Assembly (NCBI GenBank): GCA_030614585.1 | Contig: JAUWTT010000251.1 | Location: forward strand, 1-6,199 | Origin: Acidobacteriota bacterium | GTDB taxonomy: Bacteria; Acidobacteriota; UBA6911; RPQK01; JAPXNP01 | Length of the DNA: 6,199 nucleotides | Direction of reading: 5' to 3' | In this document: positions 1 to 5,843 of the stretch, one piece after another | Layout: each line of letters starts with the position of its first letter | How positions within the stretch are numbered: the stretch's first letter is position 1 | Made by a program: the position numbers and the translations under genes | Notes under the pieces: model-generated | The model's input: only the letters and a program-made list of their open reading frames with translations | Database searches by the model: none | What the model was told of the DNA's origin: nothing

Positions 1-19
1 AGTTTTCTGCTGAGGATGC

Positions 20-48
20 TCGGATAAAACTATCTCGACTTTATCCGA
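20..48. repeat. 9-bp inverted repeat (hairpin) upstream of the glycosyltransferase gene
   Basis: TCGGATAAA at 20-28 is perfectly complemented by TTTATCCGA at 40-48, with an 11-base spacer. It lies 42 bases before the GTG start of the glycosyltransferase. The A/T-rich inner half and the lack of a T-run after the stem argue against a standard intrinsic terminator. It could be an operator, a leader hairpin, or the end of a gene lying to the left of the window. The symmetry is seen directly; any role is inference. Confidence 0.45.
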
Positions 49-90
49 CACTCGAACGTTGACATGACACTAGGTTCTGTGAGGTGAGTT

Positions 91-1068
91 GTGCTCTCGA
101 TAGATCAAGTTCGCGATCTGGTGGCTGTTGTTGTTCCGGTTCACTTCGATCCCTCAGTTCCCGAAGACCAGATCTGCAACATCCTGGAGCCCGTCTTCAG
201 GGGCCAAGCTTTCTTCTGCCAACCTGAACGCAGTCTTGTTGTCGTAGACCGAAACTCCGCGGCTGAGCGCGTACTGTTAAACAGCCCCAATTCTTCCTTT
301 TCGGAACTTCCAGTTCATGTCCTGCCGGAAAACCGTGCCAAAGCGGGTGCAATCGCAACCGGCCTCGCCGGAATCCTGGAGGACAATGATTTTCAATTTG
401 TTATCACAAGAGATTGCGACGGCGATCATGTGGCAGAGGACATCCCAAGACTTGTGAGTATGGGATTCGATATCCAGAAACAGATTGAGAATGAGCTTGT
501 TTCTGTGATCGGGGCGCGCCCATCACTCGAAAAGCCGATGGGATGGGTCAGGGAGCAGTGGGAACTATTGACCAACAGGATCCTGCTTGATCTGGTGCGC
601 TTTTCCCTTGCTCAGAAGGGGGCGGTGGCCGATGAGCGGTTCTGGGGTGGGCAAGACCCCGATCTGCAGAGTGGATACAGGCTGTACAGCCGAAAAGCCG
701 CTGAGAAAGCTGTGCGTTGCCTCGAGGCCCTGCCCGAGAATCGGACCATCTGGACCTTCTCTTGTGAGTACATTCCCTTTGCCGAGCTGATGATCAGGGG
801 TGGGATCTTTGGACAGGTGCAGCGCCTGACCCTTGTAGAACAGCCGGTGACGAGCTATGGCTCCGTTGATTTAGCGGAGGCGTACGGCAGACTGATGGCC
901 TATGTTGGGGCCAACTATGGGATCCCGACATCTGTCCTGCTGCAGAGTTTCGATAATGCCGTAGGTTCACTTTCGCTCTTCTATACTGACAGAAGGGAAG
1001 AACTTCTACGCTGTCGCAGGTTGATTTCTGTTGACGCTCCCATGCTCCGGGGTCCTCAATTCATTTGA
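91..1068 (+). CDS. GT-A fold, family-2-like glycosyltransferase
   Basis: This is a 325-residue protein that most likely transfers a sugar from a nucleotide-sugar donor in the cytoplasm; donor and acceptor cannot be read from the sequence. The N-terminus has the first Rossmann-type strand of GT-A enzymes (VAVVVPV, about residues 11-17). A second strand and acidic residue follow (LVVVDRN, about 49-55), then the RAKAGAIATGL segment (82-92) that resembles the GT2 G-x-[AG] helix. The next strand runs into D108-C-D-G-D112-H, a good candidate for the metal- and nucleotide-binding DxD motif. No transmembrane segments or signal peptide are visible. The GTG start at 91 is chosen because GAGGTGAG (81-88) sits just upstream as a ribosome binding site. 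It ends with TGA, which shows that TGA is used as a stop here. The C-terminal part from about 200 does not match a subfamily I recognise, so the exact GT family is uncertain. A role in polysaccharide, glycolipid or compatible-solute synthesis would be a guess. Confidence 0.75.
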   Translation: MLSIDQVRDLVAVVVPVHFDPSVPEDQICNILEPVFRGQAFFCQPERSLVVVDRNSAAERVLLNSPNSSFSELPVHVLPENRAKAGAIATGLAGILEDNDFQFVITRDCDGDHVAEDIPRLVSMGFDIQKQIENELVSVIGARPSLEKPMGWVREQWELLTNRILLDLVRFSLAQKGAVADERFWGGQDPDLQSGYRLYSRKAAEKAVRCLEALPENRTIWTFSCEYIPFAELMIRGGIFGQVQRLTLVEQPVTSYGSVDLAEAYGRLMAYVGANYGIPTSVLLQSFDNAVGSLSLFYTDRREELLRCRRLISVDAPMLRGPQFI

Positions 1069-1100
1069 CTATCGCCCTCGCGAGGCAATCGCTGCCAGAC

Positions 1101-1130
1101 TTCACGTCACTGCTCGATATCGGTTATCAT
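1101..1130 (+). promoter_or_regulatory. Possible promoter of tRNA-Gln
   Basis: TTCACG (1101-1106) resembles a -35 box and TATCAT (1125-1130) a -10 box, with an 18-base spacer. The predicted start of transcription, about 7 bases after the -10 box, falls roughly 8 bases before the mature tRNA 5' end, which is a typical short leader. Each hexamer matches its consensus at only four or five positions, so this remains a prediction. Confidence 0.4.
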
Positions 1131-1144
1131 GGGTCCTTCCCCGG

Positions 1145-1219
1145 TCGGGGGTCGTCTAAGCGGTAAGACAGCGGCCTTTGGAGCCGCCGATCTAGGTTCG
1201 AGTCCTAGCCCCCGAGCCA
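1145..1219 (+). tRNA. tRNA-Gln (anticodon TTG)
   Basis: The full cloverleaf can be folded by eye. The acceptor stem TCGGGGG (1145-1151) pairs perfectly with CCCCCGA (1209-1215). The D stem is GTCT/AGAC (1154-1157 with 1166-1169), with the GG pair in the loop. The anticodon stem is GCGGC/GCCGC around the loop CTTTGGA, which places TTG at 1178-1180 and so reads CAA glutamine codons. A four-base variable region follows. The T arm is CTAGG-TTCGAGT-CCTAG (1192-1208). The discriminator is G1216 and the CCA end (1217-1219) is encoded in the DNA. It is the only tRNA in the window and lies between the glycosyltransferase gene and a repeat and MITE patch. No duplicate of its 3' end was found nearby, so there is no sign that it served as an integration site here. 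Confidence 0.97.
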
Positions 1220-1227
1220 AGGCATTT

Positions 1228-1259
1228 TCAAATGACAAGTGTCAAATGGCAAGTGTCAA
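1228..1259. repeat. Short tandem repeat just downstream of tRNA-Gln
   Basis: ATGACAAGTGTCAA (1232-1245) is followed at once by ATGGCAAGTGTCAA (1246-1259), two 14-base units that differ at one position. The four bases before them (TCAA) match the end of the unit, so the tract may hold a fragment of a third copy. The first unit contains the near-palindrome TGACA-AG-TGTCA (1233-1244). It begins nine bases after the CCA of the tRNA. It may be a slippage-prone spacer repeat or part of a dispersed repeat family; no function can be assigned. Confidence 0.6.
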
Positions 1260-1350
1260 GCCTGCCTGGACTAGGTCGTGCGTTGGCTGCCTATTCGTTC
1301 TTTTACCTACCACAAGATCGCAGCAGGAGATTTTCCAAGTTGCGCTTTCA

Positions 1351-1361
1351 GGGCTTGTCCC
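1351..1361. repeat. Left target-site duplication of the MITE
   Basis: GGGCTTGTCCC here is repeated exactly, in the same orientation, at 1548-1558 on the other side of the 186-bp element. The repeat is exactly 11 bases: identity breaks on both sides. Its form GGG-CTTGT-CCC fits the GGG(N5)CCC preference reported for IS231A, an IS4-family element with duplications of 10-12 bases. Confidence 0.75.
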
Positions 1362-1547
1362 GAATGGCACTGACTTAAGCAGGTTTTCCACCATTTTGAG
1401 GCACTCCGTGCGGGATTGACGGCGAGTGCTTCAGAATCCGTAAGAGTCTTGTGCTCGGGATGTTTAGAGCCCATCTGAACCCTAAATGACAGTGCTACCT
1501 TGTATCTCTTTTGATTTGTGGTAAATAGCCTTAAGTCAGTGCCATTC
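1362..1547. mobile_element. MITE-like non-autonomous IS (probable IS4/IS231 type), 186 bp
   Basis: The element starts with GAATGGCACTGACTTAAG (1362-1379) and ends with its perfect reverse complement (1530-1547), giving 18-bp terminal inverted repeats. The symmetry continues imperfectly inward, with TTT-n-CCAC at 1384-1391 matched in register on the right side (1518-1525). Directly outside lie identical 11-bp direct repeats, which together mark a true insertion. The interior, about 150 bp, has no transposase and no convincing reading frame, so movement would need a transposase supplied elsewhere. It holds a smaller inverted repeat, GCACTC/GAGTGC (1401-1406 with 1424-1429). The perfect ends and duplication suggest a fairly recent insertion. 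Assignment to the IS4 family rests on target length and pattern only and is inference. The element lies between tRNA-Gln and the stop codon of the oxidoreductase pseudogene. Confidence 0.8.
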
Positions 1548-1558
1548 GGGCTTGTCCC
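1548..1558. repeat. Right target-site duplication of the MITE
   Basis: This is the second exact copy of GGGCTTGTCCC. Its last base, 1558, is also the final base of the minus-strand stop codon (TAG, 1560-1558) of the oxidoreductase pseudogene. The insertion therefore landed at the very end of that gene without changing its coding sequence, but it replaced whatever normally follows it. Confidence 0.75.
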
Positions 1559-2565
1559 TATTTTTCCAGCTTCAAAACACCGCCCGAGACCACCGCCCTG
1601 TGGATCGTATCAACGATATTGACCCCGTTGAGAGCGTCTTCGAGATCTACCAGGGGCTCGGTGCCGTCCTTCACGTTGTCTATGAAGGAATTCAGCATCT
1701 CCGCCGCAAAACCCACCGGTTTTCCGTAAATATCCCGGCCCAGTGTGGGCGGATGCGAATAACGGCTGGTCATCTTGTGTATGTTCTGGTCCCGCAGGTC
1801 CACTTCCAGGGCTCCGTGTGAGCCCAGCACCTCAAAGCGCATGTCATAGATCAGCGGAATACTCTCGGGGTAGATCCAGGAGGAACTGAAAGTACCCACC
1901 ATTCCGCCTTCGAATTCCACGGTGGCAGTAATGGAATCAAAGGTGTCGATACCCATCTTGGTTAACACCTTTTTCTGCCCCACGGCATGGACTGAAACGG
2001 CTTCTTTGCCGGAGAGCCAGAGGGCCAGGTCCACGGTATGTGGCAACAGGACCCAGCCTACAGTTGACCCTGTGGCCCAGCTCAGCATTTTTGTCGGAAC
2101 GAATATGGAGTCATTCAGCCTGGCATGTATCAGCTGGATGTCCTTAAGTTCACCTGCTGCCACTGCCTCTTTGGCGGTGATGAAGACCGGGCTCCAGCGG
2201 TTTTCATATCCCACCAGGGCTTTCACCTCGGCCTCCTTAATAGCCTTGACCATGGCTTTGGCGTCTTCGTATGAGGTGGCCAGGGGTTTCTCTATGAGCA
2301 AATTGCATCAGGAGGAAGCGGCCTGGATTACCGCATCTTTGTGCAGGTGGTCTGGAAGCGCGACGATTACGATATCGAACTTCTGTTCTGCTAGCATCCG
2401 GCTGTAGTCTTCGTATGCTTCCCCGCTGAATTTGTCTTTTGCAGCCTGCCGTCTTTCAGGGTTGCCTTCGGCAAAGGCGATAACTTCGGCAAACGCGTTG
2501 TATTTGACAGTGTTGGCATAGAGGTTGCCCCTGATGCCCATTCCGATAATTCCAACTTTGATCAT
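1558..2565 (-). pseudogene. Gfo/Idh/MocA-family oxidoreductase interrupted by in-frame TGA
   Basis: The frame encodes an NAD(P)-dependent oxidoreductase of about 335 codons, normal for the family, which typically acts on sugars, inositols or sugar acids. Residues 1-85 give the Rossmann fold with G8-M-G-I-R-G13 and the strand FDIVIVALPDHLH. Codon 86 (plus-strand 2308-2310) is TGA. The same frame then continues as C-N-L-L-I-E-K-P-L with the EKP motif (about 92-94), and VGYENRWSP and the H176-x-x-D179 motif (LPHTVDLALWLSG) follow. The family usually has A-G-K-H-V-L-x-E-K-P here, so TGA stands at the conserved glycine and would arise from GGA by one base change. No frameshift is needed. A restart at TTG 2301 has no ribosome binding site and would lack the nucleotide-binding fold. 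The gene lies 108 bases after the SDR gene on the same strand. A sequencing error or a recoded TGA are the alternatives; with TGA as stop, no whole enzyme is made. Confidence 0.85.
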
Positions 2566-2673
2566 GCTTTGTTTCTTTAAACCTGCTTCATTAAATAAAA
2601 CTTGTTCAACCGGCTCTGCCCGAAAATGCCCCTCGCCTTCCGGAAAATATGGGTGCCGGCCCGAGTAAGCTCT

Positions 2674-3456
2674 TTACCAGGAGAGGAATCCCCCGTCCAG
2701 CGTAAGAGTCTGTCCGGCCATGTACCCGGAAGCCTCGGAGGCCAGATAGACGATCGTGCCTTCCAGTTCTTCGAGTTTGCCCATGCGGCCCATTGGGATC
2801 CGGGCCAGAAGTTTCTCTCCCAGTTCCTTATTCTCTTCAAAGGCCCATATGGTCTGGGCGGAGCGGAAAAATCCCGGGGCCAAGGCAACGACCTGCACAC
2901 CCTTCGGTGCCCATTCCACCGCCATCTCCCTGGTGAGGCCCAGGACGGCAGCTTTGCTCGAAGTGTAGGACACCTGCGGAACGTAACTGGCGCCCACGAA
3001 GGAGTACATGGAGGCGATATTGATGATCTTTCCGGATCCCTGTTTCAGCATTTCCCGGCCTACGACCTGGGAGCAGCGGAATACCCCGCCGACATTGGTC
3101 CGAATGACACTCTCCCATTCGGAGTCTGTCATGTTCTCGGCTTCGTTGACGGCTGATATCCCTGCGTTATTGACCAGGATGTCGATCTTTCCGAACTTGT
3201 CCACGGCTTCTTTGACCATGGCTTCGATGTCTTCACGCTTGTTGACATCCATCTGCACCGGGAGGGCTCTTACCCCGTACCGGGCCATTTCTTCGGCCAC
3301 CTTTTCCAGCTTGGAAAGGGTCCTGGCAGTCAGCACCAGGCTGCACCCCGCTTTGGCCAACCCCCGAGCGAAACTCTCTCCCAGTCCTTGGGATCCCCCC
3401 GTCACGATCGCTGTCTTCCCCGTAAGGTCGTATATATCCATCATAGTTTTATGCAT
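2674..3456 (-). CDS. Short-chain dehydrogenase/reductase (SDR), classical type
   Basis: This is a 260-residue cytosolic NAD(P)H-dependent oxidoreductase, a normal length for classical SDRs. Cofactor motif T19-G-G-S-Q-G-L-G26 opens the fold, and NNAG (96-99) and the helix asparagine N121 follow. The catalytic set is S149 and Y164-T-S-S-K168. The serine-tyrosine spacing is about two residues longer than in FabG. LAPGFF (192-197) is the usual proline-glycine turn, and the protein ends in the common LDGGF tail. The general pattern resembles gluconate 5-dehydrogenase or KduD-type sugar-acid SDRs, but FabG-like function cannot be excluded, so no symbol is given. ATG 3456 is chosen because GAGGG (plus positions 3465-3469) lies eight bases upstream; Met codons 5 and 6 are alternatives. 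It is followed by the broken Gfo/Idh/MocA gene, and this pairing favours a role in sugar or polyol oxidation. Confidence 0.9.
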   Translation of the reverse strand: MHKTMMDIYDLTGKTAIVTGGSQGLGESFARGLAKAGCSLVLTARTLSKLEKVAEEMARYGVRALPVQMDVNKREDIEAMVKEAVDKFGKIDILVNNAGISAVNEAENMTDSEWESVIRTNVGGVFRCSQVVGREMLKQGSGKIINIASMYSFVGASYVPQVSYTSSKAAVLGLTREMAVEWAPKGVQVVALAPGFFRSAQTIWAFEENKELGEKLLARIPMGRMGKLEELEGTIVYLASEASGYMAGQTLTLDGGFLSW

Positions 3457-3749
3457 TGGTCATGCCCTCACTGATTTAGCTGTTTTTCCAACCTTTACGA
3501 TCCATCTGATTCTCATTCAGAACAGATCCGCCGGAACTCAAACCTGACAGTTCATAATAACAGCAGAAGAAGATCACACGAATAGGCGCAGGGGTATGTA
3601 TTGACACTGTGATTATCGTGGCTCATCCTGTGGGCGAGTCGAATGAGTCTATAGCATTGGTCGATCGGCAACTCAGTTTCGACCGCGGATTGTGCGATAA
3701 TCTCAGATTGTCGAGAAGTTTTTTCACTTTTCATTCCTTGAACCAGACG
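3457..3749. other. Divergent intergenic region between SDR and mutM
   Basis: This 293-base spacer separates two genes read in opposite directions and so should hold promoters for both. The mutM frame stays open upstream to ATG 3609, but this extension would not begin with the required Pro-Glu-Leu-Pro-Glu and is taken as non-coding. A possible extended -10 element for mutM is listed separately. I see no convincing promoter for the SDR gene. TTGACA at 3601-3606 has no matching -10 box at a suitable distance. Confidence 0.5.
3693..3701 (+). promoter_or_regulatory. Possible extended -10 promoter of mutM
   Basis: TG-C-GATAAT (3693-3701) has the TGn extension and five of six consensus bases of a -10 box. 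No good -35 box lies 16-18 bases upstream, which is common for extended -10 promoters. Transcription would start near 3708 and give a leader of about 42 bases before ATG 3750. Confidence 0.4.
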
Positions 3750-4631
3750 ATGCCTGAGTTACCTGAAGTCGAAACGATCCTGAGAGGACTCCTGCCGAAG
3801 ATCAAGGGGCAGCGGATCAATGGAGTCCCTGAAGATGGGTCAAAGGTCTTTCAGATGGATCCCGAGTTGTTGGGTCTCCACCTCCTTGGCCAGGTGATCC
3901 GCGATTTGAGGCGAAGAGCGAAATACCTCATCTTTGACTTGGAGCGCCATCGAGTAATCGTCCACTTGGGAATGACAGGGCAGCTCACCTTGCGCAATCC
4001 TGGAAAGAGTGACTCCGACGGTTTCCTCCGCCACCCGGTTACCGGTCTTCAACGCACCCGCCAACATGCGCCTGATCGCCATACCCACTTCCAGATTCAC
4101 CTTGCAAACGGCACGTCGGTGCTTTTTCGCGATGTCAGGAAGTTCGGCAAGGTCTACCTGTTTGACGTTTTGGACGGGAGCGCAGGAGTTCTTTTCGCCA
4201 GGTTGGGACCGGAACCATTTTCCGAGGATTACACTCTGAAATGTTTTCTCGAGAGGATGGGAACCAGGAAGCTTCGCATCAAGAGCCTGCTGCTCGATCA
4301 GAGATTCATTGCCGGAGTTGGAAACATTTACGCGGACGAAGCTCTTTTTGAGGCTGGTGTCTATCCGGGTCGCAGAGTTCGCTACCTCCGAAAGTATGAG
4401 AAGGTACGCATTTTCAAAGCTGTTCCAGATGTACTCAGAAAGGGAATTGTTGCCGGGGGTACAACGATTAACGATTTCGTCGATAGCGATGGCCAAGTGG
4501 GAGGATTCCAGGAACAGCTGAACGTCTACGGACGGGAAGGCGAACGTTGCTACCGTTGCGATTCCGTGATTCAAAAAACCGTAGTTGGACAGCGCGGAAC
4601 TCATTATTGCCCAGTGTGCCAGAAGCGCTAG
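3750..4631 (+). CDS. mutM: Formamidopyrimidine-DNA glycosylase (Fpg/MutM)
   Basis: This base-excision repair enzyme removes oxidised purines such as 8-oxoguanine and cuts the backbone at the resulting site. Its 293 residues begin M-P2-E3-L-P-E-V-E. The amino group of P2 is the catalytic nucleophile, so ATG 3750 is fixed as the start although no strong ribosome binding site precedes it. Other family marks are K58, HLGMTGQL (72-79), R130-K-F-G-K, the helix-two-turn-helix segment IKSLLLDQ...GNIYADEALF (about 177-200), and FQEQLNVYGREG (253-264). The zinc finger is C267-x2-C270...C287-x2-C290, with R282 in its hairpin. The protein is about 20 residues longer than usual; much of the excess lies at about 83-109, between LGMTG and HTHF, in a loop of the N-terminal domain. 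All catalytic and DNA-binding residues are present, so it should be active. It is followed 124 bases later by the hydrolase gene on the same strand. Confidence 0.97.
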   Translation: MPELPEVETILRGLLPKIKGQRINGVPEDGSKVFQMDPELLGLHLLGQVIRDLRRRAKYLIFDLERHRVIVHLGMTGQLTLRNPGKSDSDGFLRHPVTGLQRTRQHAPDRHTHFQIHLANGTSVLFRDVRKFGKVYLFDVLDGSAGVLFARLGPEPFSEDYTLKCFLERMGTRKLRIKSLLLDQRFIAGVGNIYADEALFEAGVYPGRRVRYLRKYEKVRIFKAVPDVLRKGIVAGGTTINDFVDSDGQVGGFQEQLNVYGREGERCYRCDSVIQKTVVGQRGTHYCPVCQKR

Positions 4632-4745
4632 AAAGCGTTGAGAAGCTCTTAACCGCGCCCCTGGCTGCACCTTTCTCTTTGTCCACAACTGCGCCATAAT
4701 TCAGAGGTAGTCCATGACTTTAAGCGGTAACTTCGAGACCGGAGA

Positions 4746-4750
4746 AGAGG
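4746..4750 (+). promoter_or_regulatory. Ribosome binding site supporting start at 4756
   Basis: AGAGG lies five bases before ATG 4756 and decides the preferred start of the phosphotriesterase-family gene. A second site, AGAGG at 4703-4707, precedes the upstream in-frame ATG 4714 by six bases, so the longer start cannot be excluded. Confidence 0.5.
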
Positions 4751-4755
4751 TAAGA

Positions 4756-5796
4756 ATGCTGAGGAGAGATTTCTTAGTTAAAACGGGGCAGTTGGCGGGG
4801 ACGAGCTTTTGTGCCGTAGAGGGGTTGTCAGGAATGGCAATGTCTCATTCGAACTCGATGGCCAAGACTTCAGCTGGAACCATTCAGACTGTGACGGGGG
4901 CAATAACCCCGGAAGACGCGGGTATTACACTTCCCCACGAGCACATCATGTCGCTATTCGGCGCCGAGATCACGGCGAAGCCGGCCTACAATGAAGAGCA
5001 GCTGTACAAAGCTGTCTTGCCATACTTACACAAACTCAAGGAGCTGGGCTGCGGCACGATCGCCGACTGTACCACGGCCTACTTCGGCAGGGCTCCTCAA
5101 ATCTTGAAGAACATCTCTGAAGAAACTGGACTCAATATCCTGACGAACACCGGGTATTACGCCGCGGCTAACGACAAATATGTTCCATCTCACGCTTACA
5201 AGGAAAGTGCCGAGCAACTGGCTATGCGTTGGACGAAAGAGTGGGAGGATGGAATAGAGGGTACTGGAATCCGTCCGGGCTTCATTAAGATTGGAGTGGA
5301 CTCCGGGCCCCTCTCGGAGATCGACAGGAAGATTGTCCGAGCGGCCGCTCTTACACACAGGGAGACGGGACTCACGACCGCCTCTCACACCGGAGACAAT
5401 CTAGATTCCGTAAAGGAACAGCTTCAGATCTTAAAGGAAGAAGGCGTGCATCCCAACGCCTGGATCTGGGTCCACGCCAATAACGTCAAAGAGCCGGAAG
5501 ATCTTTTATTTGCTGCTGAACAGGGAGCCTGGGTGGAACTTGATGGTGTCCGATCTGAAAATGCAGAACAACATCTGAAACTCGTAACGTTGCTGAAGAA
5601 AAATGGTTACGTGAAACAGGTCCTTCTGTCTCACGATGGAAATTCCTTTCGGTACGGAGACCGACCTGCCAAGGCCTACGACTGGCTTTTCGAAGGGTTT
5701 ATCCCGCTTCTAAAATCAGCTGGTTTCAGTGAATCTCAAATCGAATTGCTAACGGTTCACAATCCAGCGCGCGCGTTGTCGATCATGGAGCGGTAG
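4756..5796 (+). CDS. Phosphotriesterase-family metal-dependent hydrolase, probably Tat-exported
   Basis: This is a 346-residue amidohydrolase-superfamily TIM barrel of the phosphotriesterase (PTE/PHP) group. All six expected ligands of a two-metal site are visible: H61-E-H63 (LPHEHIMS), the lysine that is normally carbamylated (GFIK178IGVDSG), H211 (TASHTG), H240 (WIWVHANN) and D294 (LLSHDGNS). Substrates in this family include lactones and phosphate esters; the true one here is unknown. The start at 4756 gives M-L-R-R-D-F-L-V-K-T-G, close to the twin-arginine export motif. The following region is only mildly hydrophobic (LAGTSFCAVEGLSGMA), so the signal may be weak. An in-frame ATG at 4714 adds 14 residues and also has a ribosome binding site. 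No lipobox fits. The catalytic domain begins around residue 43 (IQTVTGAITPEDAG). It lies downstream of mutM, without an obvious functional link. Confidence 0.9.
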   Translation: MLRRDFLVKTGQLAGTSFCAVEGLSGMAMSHSNSMAKTSAGTIQTVTGAITPEDAGITLPHEHIMSLFGAEITAKPAYNEEQLYKAVLPYLHKLKELGCGTIADCTTAYFGRAPQILKNISEETGLNILTNTGYYAAANDKYVPSHAYKESAEQLAMRWTKEWEDGIEGTGIRPGFIKIGVDSGPLSEIDRKIVRAAALTHRETGLTTASHTGDNLDSVKEQLQILKEEGVHPNAWIWVHANNVKEPEDLLFAAEQGAWVELDGVRSENAEQHLKLVTLLKKNGYVKQVLLSHDGNSFRYGDRPAKAYDWLFEGFIPLLKSAGFSESQIELLTVHNPARALSIMER

Positions 5797-5843
5797 GGAT
5801 TGAAAAGGGACAGGCTAGTTCTCGGCATTCGCATCTTCAGAGT

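Noticed and set aside
59..64. TTGACA as a -35 box for the glycosyltransferase
   Set aside because: A -10 box at normal spacing would fall on the ribosome binding site at about 82-87, where no TATAAT-like sequence exists.
1076..1085. Perfect 10-bp palindrome CCTCGCGAGG after the glycosyltransferase stop
   Set aside because: As a hairpin it gives only three base pairs around a four-base loop and no T-run follows, so it is too weak to call a terminator.
1129..1419. 96-codon plus-strand frame across the tRNA and repeat region
   Set aside because: It runs through the tRNA-Gln gene, the tandem repeat and the left end of the MITE, and shows no protein-like features.
2299..2301. TTG 2301 as a separate start for a 247-residue oxidoreductase
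   Set aside because: There is no ribosome binding site before it, the frame is the same as the upstream 85 codons, and the product would lack the nucleotide-binding fold. One gene with an internal stop explains both parts better.
3102..3124. Inverted repeat CCGAATG...CATTCGG, which also looks like part of the MITE end
   Set aside because: It lies inside the well-conserved SDR coding sequence and has no matching second end or flanking duplication. Coincidence is likely.
3507..3521. Fur-box-like sequence in the SDR-mutM spacer
   Set aside because: Only about 10 of 14 positions of the 7-1-7 pattern match, and neither neighbour has an obvious iron role.
3601..3606. TTGACA as a -35 box for mutM
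   Set aside because: At 16-18 bases downstream the hexamers are TCATCC, CATCCT and ATCCTG, none of which resembles a -10 box.
3609..3749. Upstream extension of the mutM frame to ATG 3609 (47 extra residues)
   Set aside because: MutM needs proline directly after the removed initiator Met, and M-P-E-L-P-E-V-E begins at 3750. An N-terminal extension would bury the catalytic proline.
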